From Otis tarda (lineage: Eukaryota > Chordata > Aves > Otidiformes > Otididae), in NCBI GenBank assembly GCA_026413225.1, contig CM048555.1:79119785-79183784 (forward strand): 64,000 bases of DNA, given 5' to 3'. The notes under the pieces were generated by a model, which ran no database searches, was not told the DNA's origin, and saw nothing but the letters and a program-made list of their open reading frames with translations. Positions within the stretch are counted from its first letter, which is position 1. Each line of letters starts with the position of its first letter. Shown in pieces: positions 1 through 8,307 of this stretch. A program made the position numbers and the translations under genes.

Positions 1-3000
1 CAGGTCCTTTGTGAACAGCATCCTTCATTCAGTGTAGCCAGCAATTCCTTACATTGGCTTTGAGTCTGACTATTGCCTGCCGAGGAGCAGAGCAGATCAG
101 TAAATCTGAGTTCCAAGAAATACAAAATATGATAAAGAAAGTCTGACCCACATCATCAGGAGAATCTTTTGGCTAGCAGTTAGTAGAAAGACGTAACACA
201 AGAAGGAAGTGGCCATATATAACACAACAGTAGGCAATTTGCTACAAAGAACTAAAGCAAACCAGCAGCAGTCATGGCTCTAAAAGAGAACAACCACATT
301 AATGTTGTGTGAACTATATAAGACCAACGATTGTGAGAATCATCTTTAACTTTGTTAAGAGAACCAGGTTAAAAATGTCACCGTATCTTCTCAAGTCAGA
401 ACTATTGACTTTGAACTAGACGCTGAAGTGTAGAAGTGCATAGGATGGAGTAAGGCAGCAGGTTTTGGAGTCCTTTTGAGAAGCAAAGAAGAAAATTATA
501 GGTGGAACGCAGGAGCACTCTGGAAACTACAACTCCATCTGAAGCCTCCTCTTGATCAGCAATAGACAGAAGGATTATGGAGACCACAGGAGGGATTTCA
601 ACACAGCGGCAGGGTAGAGATCATTCCTGGAAAGACAGGAGCTGCACTTTGGTGAATAATGAATAAGCATGGCTGTTATATGTGGTAGGGAAACTTTTGC
701 ACAATTTGTCATGCTGAACTTGTCCAAGTGAGCAGAGCTGAAATGGACTCTTTTTATCTGGCCAAACTGGTCATCAGGGTTCAGCAAAGATTCCTGTGCT
801 TTGCCTAACAGATAATTTTTCACTTTGGTCTTTTCATATACATGTTGCTAAAGGAAGATGTGTTAGCACAAAATGCCATGCCATAATCTGGAAAACGTGG
901 AGCTATGAAAATGTTACGAATGGGGTCCTTTCCTGCCATTTGATAACAGTTATGCAAGTTGAGTCATAGTGTAATTGTTCTCCATCGCTGAGATACATCA
1001 TCTTTAATGAAAATTCAGATTCTTTGTTCCCAAGTATACAGCATTTCAAAGCTTCATCCTGTTGCCAAGGCTAAGTGCTGTTGAAGTGGTGGTTTCCCTG
1101 TGTGAGAGGAGAGCAGTGAACACAGCGAGGGAGGGCAAGATTTAAAAAGGAGAATAGCCTTAACAATCATGACAGCTAAAATAAGGACAGGAGGAAAAAT
1201 GAGTAATTCTGACTGTTGTTATGCCTGGTCTTTGAGTCTTTTCATAAGAAATGGTTGGATTCTGCCTGCATGAGCCTGAGGACAGAAAAAATCAAGGCTT
1301 GACTAAGAAAACAATTAACTCCTTGAGTACAGTGTTAAAGTTAGTTATTACTCACCTTCCATACAAGAAATTTGCCTTGACTGCTTAAGAAAAGTCCATG
1401 AATCTTGAGTTGAATCAGGTGAAGAATCTCTTGCCTCTATACCAATTAATTTTTCCTTGCATTAGACTAGTAAAATTAAATCACAAAGATTTGGAACCCT
1501 TACCAGATCTAATAAATATAAATTATGTATTCAATGATCAGTACCAGTTCATTGAACTGTTTAACAGCCTTTCCTCAACTGAACATAGGTATAAATCAAA
1601 TTAAATCAATTAATCTTTAAAAAATTTAAATGAAATACCTCATAAAAATTCACAGTTTTAGTCATTACATACAATAAATATTCCTCATGAAAACACAACA
1701 AATGACATCTCCTTGGGCATTTGCCTTTCCAAATCCTTGCCAGCAAGAAGTTATTGAGCTCAGTTGGGGATTTTGCCTGAGAAAATTTTCCAGATTTGAG
1801 TCAGAATCAATCCCAGAAAATCAATCAAGCAAAATGAGAGTAAACAAGTCGTTATCATTACACTCTGAATGCAGTGGTGCTAGCTGTTCTTAACAGTACA
1901 AGTGCTGATATTGTGTCTCCTGAAGAAACCGTCACACTATTTTAGTTAAATTTTTGTATACAATTCATTATTTGGACTATTCAGACACATTCATTCTGGA
2001 AATGTATTTTATGTTTCTTTTTGCAACGGCCACACTCTTCTTTTTTCCTTGTGTACAGATGACCAGTGTATGGCTGAATCACCTTTATAGCCAAGAATAT
2101 TACGAGTGAAGATACTGTGCAGCGGAATCAGTCAGATGCAGTGTGCATGAACAGCGTATGTTTAAACTGGCTGGAGAAAAACACTAAAACCTTCAAGACC
2201 TGCAGGAGAACAGAACTGCTAGTTAATAGCTGTCAGAAGATAGCAGGATGCCCCACACCGTCAGGCAGAGCCCTGTTCTCCAGCAGCACATCTGTGAGTT
2301 ACAGAAATCCTTTGCCTAAGGAAACATCCACATTCTCTCAATACCACGCTGCTCCTTACCAGCGTGGCATGACAAGAAAACAGACCGAACCGGCACTGAA
2401 GTCATTTACAGCCGTGAAACATTAGGTTTATGACTCATTTGGAGATACCTCGCATAAATCAAGGGCCAAAGGGAACTTTTCTGAATACGTAAAGCTGACA
2501 GACATCAGACATGTCATAGATCTTCACCCCCTTGCCTGCTGAGCAGCATGTCTAAGCATCCCCTGAGAGATATGCCCTAGTTCACCCAGAAATGTCATCT
2601 AAGAAGCAGCCGCTGTTGTGTAAACATAGACATGCAACCATTAGAGATGCACCAGGATATCTCAGACATCGGCACAGGCAAGAGGTGACTCACAGGGCCA
2701 GACAAGATGCTCCAGGTTGTCTAATATTTGAAACTAAGTGTGTAAAAATGAGATAGAATTCAAGTAATACTTTTTTTTTTTTTAATGTAAGCTGTTCCCA
2801 AGACCAATTAACCTCAAATGTAACGAACATATAATAGAACATTCAGTCAGCTGAACTCTTGGAAAGGTATAACTCCAGGGAAATTTTGAGAAGATAAAGT
2901 AGAAAGTACAGTGCTATTCTCAACTTTGGAGAATTAAAAAAGTCATGAAATAACGAGTATTTTAGTGACACTGCTTTTCACAAAATAGCTTTTTCTAGAC

Positions 3001-3110
3001 AATGTGCACTCTACAATAGACATACAGTAACTCATCTTCTGTATCATAGACTTCTACTATCTTTAACTTTAAACTAAGTAATTTCATTAATATTTAATAC
3101 TTATTACTAC
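1..3110. other. Unique non-coding stretch, no gene recognised
   Basis: About 3.1 kb of AT-rich single-copy-looking sequence before the first retroviral remnant. Open frames here are short (the longest is about 102 codons, 2117-2425 on +) and resemble no family I know. A T-rich 3' splice-like site ends at about 2058, but no matching donor gives a convincing exon. A short T run lies near 2769-2783. No repeat family is recognisable. Confidence 0.6.
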
Positions 3111-3300
3111 GTAATAAATGAATAGTTTTCCCCAAGTCGAGTCTGTTCTGCCCGTGACGGTAACTTTAAGGATTTCTCCCGTGCTTATCTCAAACCTCGA
3201 GCCGTTTTTCCTTATATTTTCTCTCCCTGTTCTCTCGGAGGGTGGGGGGAGTGAGAGAGAGACTGCGTAGTCTGGTCCTGATCAGGGCTGAACTACGACA
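3111..3300 (+). repeat. Truncated 5' LTR (end of R plus U5) of an ERV
   Basis: This 190-bp segment matches the last part of the full LTRs elsewhere in the window. It starts at the poly(A) signal AATAAA (3113-3118), passes the G-rich stretch near 3237-3249 and ends in the same terminal bases (gaactacgaca). The U3 and most of R are missing, and the sequence to the left is unrelated. It sits directly before a primer binding site, which is the normal place of a 5' LTR. The truncation means it cannot promote transcription. Confidence 0.9.
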
Positions 3301-3307
3301 GTTATTT

Positions 3308-3325
3308 TGGCGCCCAACGTGGGGC
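3308..3325 (+). other. Retroviral primer binding site, tRNA-Lys(1,2) type
   Basis: The 18 bases TGGCGCCCAACGTGGGGC are the complement of the 3' end of tRNA-Lys1,2, the primer used by several beta- and lentiviruses. They begin 7 bases after the LTR end at 3300, in place of the usual 2-3 bases. Complementarity to the tRNA appears to continue for 4-5 bases into its T loop (tcga). This identifies the orientation (+) and points to a class II (beta-like) ERV. The match is direct; the class assignment is inference. Confidence 0.85.
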
Positions 3326-3593
3326 TCGAGGAATTTGAGATAAGGATTGAGTTTAATTGGGAGCGGTAACGGGCAAAACAGGGATTGAACTTGACAAAAG
3401 AGCAAAATGATTAGGGGAAAATTTATGTTCTGATTGTGGTGAAGGGATAAGTGGTGAATTGTGTGTAAATTGCCTAGTATATCCACAGTTGGTGTTTTGA
3501 GGATATTATTTTGATTTTTGGTGCGGGGAATTCTTTTTCTTTTCTGTTGATGTGTGTGTATTTTAATTAGAATTCTTAAATACGTAATTCGCA

Positions 3594-3609
3594 GAGGCGA
3601 GGGGTGGAA
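3594..3609 (+). other. Polypurine tract before the 3' LTR
   Basis: The sequence gaggcgaggggtggaa is purine-only except for one C and one T, and it directly abuts the TG that starts the 3' LTR at 3610. This is the position where plus-strand DNA synthesis is primed in retroviruses. The interruptions may be mutations, or the left half may belong to the inverted LTR-like block that ends at 3599. Confidence 0.6.
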
Positions 3610-3740
3610 TGTCATGGTTTTGTTAGTGAGGGGGGGCCTAAGGTGGTAGCTTCTGCAGGAAACTGCTAGAAGTCGCTCCCCTTTGTTCAGTGGACTTGGC
3701 CAGGCCTAGGGCGGACCTGCTGCTGGCCAAGGTCGAGCGG

Positions 3741-3790
3741 ATTGGTAGCAGAATGTCCCGTGATAACGCCTCTGTGATAACGTATTTAAG
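3741..3790 (+). promoter_or_regulatory. LTR core promoter: inverted CCAAT box and TATA-like box
   Basis: ATTGG at 3741-3745 is a reversed CCAAT box, and tatttaag at 3783-3790 is a TATA-like element about 40 bp downstream. The same pair is kept in the other copies (TATA at 8127-8134 on -, 39841-39848 and 54676-54683 on +). By the usual spacing transcription would start near 3812. Whether any copy is active cannot be told from the sequence. Confidence 0.55.
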
Positions 3791-4078
3791 AAGGGGAAAA
3801 CAGAAAAAAAAAAGAGAGAAGAGAAGATGTGAAGAAGCTGAGCGGGGGCAGAGGCACAGAGGGGGAGGCGCAGGCCTCCTGGGCCTTGCAGGCCTCACCC
3901 TCTGGCCTCTTGCCAGGCGGCCGACTGGGCCCGACTCGGCCCGGCCCGGCTGCAAGAAGTGGAGAGGAGATGAGAAGTGAATAAGATGTAAAAAGATCCT
4001 GAGAGACATCTACCACCCTGTTGTGAGTGAGGAACGGCTGCAGACGCCAAGGTCAGTTCAGAAGGAGGGGGAGGAGTA

Positions 4079-4228
4079 ATGCGGCTCCTAGCCAAGATTC
4101 CCCTGCAGCCTGTGGTGACGACCATGGTGGAGCAGGTTGTCCCCCTGCAGCCCATGGAGGTCCACGGAGGAGCAGAGATCCACTTGGAGCCCGTGAAGGA
4201 CCCCGTACCGGGGGAGGTGGATGCCTGA
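4079..4228 (+). CDS. Short open frame within LTR R region (49 codons), function unknown
   Basis: An ATG at 4079 opens 49 codons ending at TGA 4226-4228. The frame runs through the first three degenerate LTR units and gives an acidic, proline-containing peptide with the stretch LQPMEVHGGAEIH. The same frame and length are intact in the copies at 7696-7845 (-) and 40134-40283 (+). In copy 4 the ATG is lost but an upstream ATG at 54917 gives 64 codons in the same frame. If transcription starts at the LTR TATA box this would be an early ORF on the RNA. I know no protein like it, and preservation may simply reflect the young age of the copies. Confidence 0.25.
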   Translation: MRLLAKIPLQPVVTTMVEQVVPLQPMEVHGGAEIHLEPVKDPVPGEVDA

Positions 4229-4377
4229 AGGCGGCTGTGGCCCGTGGAGGGCCCGCTGGGACAGCCGTTCTGGAGAGACTGTACTCCGTGGAAGAGATGA
4301 CCCACGCTGGAGCAGTTCCACGAAGGACTGTGGCCCGTGGGAGGGACCCCACGATGGAGCAGGGGAGGAATGTGAGG
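4103..4377 (+). repeat. Six degenerate ~45-bp tandem units inside the LTR
   Basis: The LTR middle is built from units of about 40-53 bp that share a core of the form (c/t)tg..gcccgtggagg..cccacg.tggagcag. Approximate units are 4103-4142, 4143-4182, 4183-4235, 4236-4279, 4280-4328 and 4329-4377. The same array is present in the other three LTRs. It lies downstream of the TATA-like box, so it would be part of the R region of the transcript. Confidence 0.65.
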
Positions 4378-4569
4378 AGTTCTTCCCCCGACCATGAAGC
4401 AGCGGCATGAAACAACATATGATGAACTGACTGCAACCCCCATTCCCTCTTCCCCCCTGTGCCGCTCGGGGGGTGGGGGAAGGTAGTAGAGATGGTGTTA
4501 AGCTTGGGAAGAGGGAGGGGTGGATGGAGGTTATCTTGTTCTCTGTCTCATTATCCTGCTGTTTGTAGT

Positions 4570-4575
4570 AATAAA
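4570..4575 (+). terminator. LTR poly(A) signal AATAAA
   Basis: A canonical AATAAA sits about 185 bp before the LTR end and is conserved in every copy (3113-3118, 7350-7355 on -, 40622-40627, 55451-55456). It would define the end of R about 15-25 bases downstream. Confidence 0.7.
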
Positions 4576-4758
4576 TGAATAGTTTTCCCCAAGTCGAGTC
4601 TGTTCTGCCCGTGACGGTAACTTTAAGGATTTCTCCCTGTCCTTATCTCAAACCTCGAGCCGTTTTTCCTTATATTTTCTCTCCCTGTTCTCTCGGAGGG
4701 TGGGGGGAGTGAGAGAGAGACTGCGTAGTCTGGTCCTGATCAGGGCTGAACTACGACA

Positions 4759-7166
4759 TATCCCGATAATAGCAACTCTAGTACCTTCTTTCTTCTTTTT
4801 CCTTTTCTTTTTTTTCTTTCTGCAGAGGACAGAAATATTCTCCACTGAACCAGTAGCAAAAATCCTCCCTTTGCCTTTTATACGAATAAGACTTACAGAT
4901 CTTAACGTATCAACAAGAAATATATATCTTTAAATATTTTAAAATTAGTGGAATAAGTATGATAAGTGTATTTTTAGCTCTGTGCTATTTAATGAAGAAA
5001 AAAAAAGTATAATAATTTATCTGTACTTTATGGCAAGAGATAGAAAATACCCAGTGAAATAAAGAAGTTTACAGTAAAAATAAGTACCTAGAGAAATTAA
5101 CACAATAGTATCTGAAAGATCACATGCGGGAGGGAGAACCTGAGTGCATGTTATCTCTAGGATAAAAGATTATGATTTTCTCTAGAGAACTTCAATGGGC
5201 CAGCCAGCATCATATTAGTGCAATCATTACAGTTGCCTGGTTGTGTACCAGGGGCAAAATTTAGGGAACTTTCTGTTCTTTAGGTGACTTTTTCTTCTAA
5301 AGTTACAATGCAATCTGCACTTTCCTAACTGGTAATACAGGAAGAATTAATGAATTCATAGTCCTAGGCCAAAGTAATTGCAAGAAGCAGTGTCTCAGTC
5401 TCCTGCTCTGTGAAAGAAAAGGTTTTAGCTTTATTACAAGCCATAAAAAACCATCAGCTACACAGAAGTTTGCTCTATTATCTTTGGACGTACTAATAAC
5501 TATGAATAAATAATTTTGCTACTGAAGTCACTATTTTGTCAGTGAAGCTGCTACACCTGAGCTAATGATGCTTTCCCTTAGACTTAAATTTTCATGTCTA
5601 CTCAGCAGGGTAATTTCTGTACTTCTGGTTCAGTTTGGATGGAGTCATGTCAAATCTTTTAGATTTAACTTGTTTCAACCACTTAACTTTGATCCGCTAG
5701 CATACTTGTCAATTTGGAAAAAAAAAAAAAAAAAGGACTTTAAAAGGAAAAGCAACTAACAGCAATGTTATAAGAAGTGTTTCAGAATCAATGCCCATCA
5801 CACATGACGTTTTTCGGTGGACATTTAGACAGCTGAAGGAGTTGAGCAGAATCTAAGCAAATCTGTCTCAGTGATGGACATCAAAGATATAGTCCTCTAT
5901 ACAGGAACACACCTACTTTTGGTTATAACAGTATAACACGAAAATAGCTGTAGCCAAAGGTTTGTCTAACCCTTTTTTTTCTATTTTAGAATGTGTCCAA
6001 TAGTATATGCCTAGAGATATATATAAATATATGGTGATATTAGTTTCATCTTCCATATTTTAACCATCTACTTGTTTTACCTTGTTCTCTATAGCCAATG
6101 GTCGGTCTTGGTGATGCTTTTCTTGCTTCCAAGCTTTGAACTTGAGGATGGGGTCAATGGCTTGGTACAATTTCTAGACCAATTAGGATTGATAAGTAAT
6201 AATTTTCTCTCTCTGAATATTACATACTGCCCAAGACCTGTCTACTCTTCTCAGATGACAAGGGATGCTCCACTTTATCCTCAGTTATCACAGGATATGC
6301 CCTTCTTCAGTGTTTCATAAATGAACAAAGAACTTCTGGGCTTAAATTTGGTCAGTTCTGGAATCCCAGCTGACCTTTATCTGGTGCAATTTGTGCTCCA
6401 GCTATCTTTGTGTTCTTTTGCCTTTGTATTGTATTCTCTTTTCTGCCCACTGAAAGTGAAGAAACAGGTCTCATTATATTATTTTCTAATTGGGAAGTAT
6501 CTTTCACTAGTAAAAAGTCAAAACCCATGTTAACTAAAGCCCTGAAGGCCAACAGAGCTATGCAATCTATTTAAAGAGGACAAATTAAATAATAATTAGA
6601 GATGAAAGCTTTGTTATGCTTATGTAACCCATAATAGCACAATTTTCCCATGACTTGCTGCTTACAAGATTGCTGACCTTCTAACAGTTAGCCACTTCTT
6701 TACAAATCTGCACAATATGCTTTTAATTAAAACTTGCCTTTGAAACTAGGTCCCAATGAGTGATCCTTCAAAATAAAACAATGAAATAAGATCCATCTTT
6801 CTGGTTTTACTCTGAACCAGATCCTGCATATTTTATTCCCACCATAAATAGCATTCCTCTCGGTGTCATCCTGCTAAAACAAAGCTGTAAGTTGAAAGTT
6901 GGTTTCACCTGGAATAACAAAGACAAGAAAGGGTTCTTGCTTTGTTAAGGTCAGTTAGCAATCACGGCAGGTCCTCCTTCAGAGATGGAGAAAATGATGG
7001 AAACAGGATAGTGATTGGTGAGGTTTTTTACTTTCCCAACCTGCTTCTGAATATTCGGATTTTTCCAATTCCTTATCATCAGGAGATATGGGCACGTGAG
7101 CAGGGCTTTGAGCTTGTCAAATAAGGAAATGATAATGGAAAAAGAAGAGGATCCCAGCAACCTCTG
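4759..7166. other. Unique non-coding stretch between two LTRs of opposite orientation
   Basis: AT-rich sequence with T/C-rich and A-rich runs (about 4788-4820, 5719-5734) and no recognisable gene or repeat family. Open frames are below 90 codons and look random. It forms the spacer of the inverted LTR pair 3610-4758 and 7167-8307. Confidence 0.6.
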
Positions 7167-8307
7167 TGTCGTAGTTCAGCCCTGATCAGGACCAGACTAC
7201 GCAGTCTCTCTCTCACTCCCCCCACCCTCCGAAAGAACAGGGAGAGAAAATATAAGGAAAAACGGCTCGAGGTTTGAGATAAGGACAGGGAGAAATCCTT
7301 AAAGTTACCGTCACGGGCAAAACAGACTCGACTTGGGGAAAACTATTCATTTATTACTACAAACAGCAGGATAATGAGACAGGGAACAAGATAACCTCCA
7401 TCCACCCCTCCCTCTTCCCAAGCTTAACTTTATCTCTACTACCTTCCCCCCACCCCGAGCGGCACAGGGGGGAAGAGGGAATGGGGGTTGCAGTCAGTTC
7501 ATCATACGTTGTTTCATGCCGCTGCTTCATGGTCGGGGGAAGAACTCCTCACATTCCTCCCCTGCTCCATCGTGGGGTCCCTCCCACGGGCCACAGTCCT
7601 TCGTGGAACTGCTCCGGCATGGGTCATCTCTTCCACGGAGTACAGTCTCTTCAGAACGGCTGTCCCAGCAGGCCCTCCACGGGCCACAGCCGCCTTCAGG
7701 CATCCACCTCCCCCGGTGTGGGGTCCTTCACGGGCTCCAAGTGGATCTCTGCTCCTCCGTGGACCTCCATGGGCTGCAGGGGGACAACCTGCTCCACCAT
7801 GGTCGTCACCACAGGCTGCAGGGGAATCTTGGCCAGGAGCCGCATTACTCCTCCCCCTCCTTCTGAACTGACCTTGGCGTCTGCAGCCGTTCCTCACAAC
7901 AGGGTGGTAGATGTCTCTCAGGATCTTTTTACATCTTATTCACTTCTCATCTCCTCTCCACTTCTTGCAGCCGGGCCGGGCCGAGTCGGGCCCAGTCGGC
8001 CGCCTGGCAAGAGGCCAGAGGGTGAGGCCTGCAAGGCCCAGGAGGCCTGCGCCTCCCCTCTGTGCCTCTGCCCCCGCTCAGCTTCTTCACATCTTCTCTT
8101 CTCTCTTTTTTTTCTGTTTTCCCCTTCTTAAATACGTTATCGCAGAGGCGTTATCACGGGACATTCTGCTACCAATCGGCTCGACCTTGGCCAGCAGCAG
8201 GTCCGCCCTAGGCCTGGCCAAGTCCACTGAACAAAGGGGAGCGACTTCTAGCAGTTTCCTGCAGAAGCTACCACCTTAGGCCCCCCCTCACTAACAAAAC
8301 CACGACA
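7167..8307 (-). mobile_element. Solo LTR of the same ERV family (copy 2), with 5-bp TSD
   Basis: A 1141-bp full-length copy in reverse orientation, closely similar to copy 1. It is flanked by the identical 5-mers ctctg at 7162-7166 and 8308-8312, so both insertion boundaries are intact and no internal sequence remains. This is the usual product of recombination between the two LTRs of a provirus. On the minus strand the TATA-like box is at 8134-8127 and the poly(A) signal at 7355-7350. Confidence 0.93.
7696..7845 (-). CDS. Short LTR open frame, copy 2 (49 codons)
   Basis: Minus-strand equivalent of the frame at 4079-4228, with start codon at 7845-7843 and stop at 7698-7696. It has the same 49-codon length and reading frame through the LTR's degenerate repeats. 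Function is unknown, and retention may be due only to recent copying. Confidence 0.25.
   Translation of the reverse strand: MRLLAKIPLQPVVTTMVEQVVPLQPMEVHGGAEIHLEPVKDPTPGEVDA

Larger units (their letters stand above)
3301..3609 (+). other. ERV internal remnant containing inverted LTR-like sequence; no gag/pol/env
   Basis: Only about 310 bp separate the 5' LTR fragment from the 3' LTR, and no retroviral coding sequence is visible. After the primer site, three blocks match the reverse complement of the LTR in the right order: 3323-3344 against U5 at 3184-3203 (20 pairs with a 2-base bulge), 3369-3393 against 3133-3155, and 3573-3599 against the TATA region of the 3' LTR at 3767-3792. About 600 bp of the LTR middle is missing between the second and third blocks. 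The region therefore looks like a diverged inverted LTR copy with an internal deletion. Confidence 0.7.
3610..4758 (+). mobile_element. Complete 3' LTR of an avian class II-like ERV (copy 1)
   Basis: This 1149-bp LTR begins with TG and ends with CA, and it is repeated three more times in the window (7167-8307 on -, 39668-40800 and 54503-55638 on +). Its parts in order are a short U3 (about 200 bp), an inverted CCAAT box (3741-3745), a TATA-like box (3783-3790), a GC-rich middle made of degenerate repeats (about 4103-4377), a G-rich stretch (4468-4530), a poly(A) signal (4570-4575) and U5. The CpG at the left end seen in other copies (tgtcgtgg) is tgtcatgg here, consistent with CpG decay. No 5-bp duplication can be recognised because the left end of the whole element is truncated. 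Confidence 0.92.

Noticed and set aside
2117-2425. 102-codon plus-strand open frame
   Set aside because: Composition and lack of any recognisable domain or splice context suggest chance.
3301-3609. Possible gag start after the primer binding site
   Set aside because: No open frame on + and no gag-like motif; the sequence is better explained as inverted LTR-like material.
3690-3980. Plus-strand open frame covering the LTR promoter and purine-rich stretch
   Set aside because: It spans the CCAAT and TATA-like boxes and a low-complexity AG tract; arginine/lysine-rich translation is compositional and not a protein family.
3895-4443. Long overlapping antisense open frames in the LTRs (128-230 codons, e.g. 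4443-3895, 7481-8131, 40491-39952, 55291-54599)
   Set aside because: Several frames are open at once on both strands because the GC-rich degenerate repeats lack stop codons; copies are too similar to infer selection, and no known protein resembles them.
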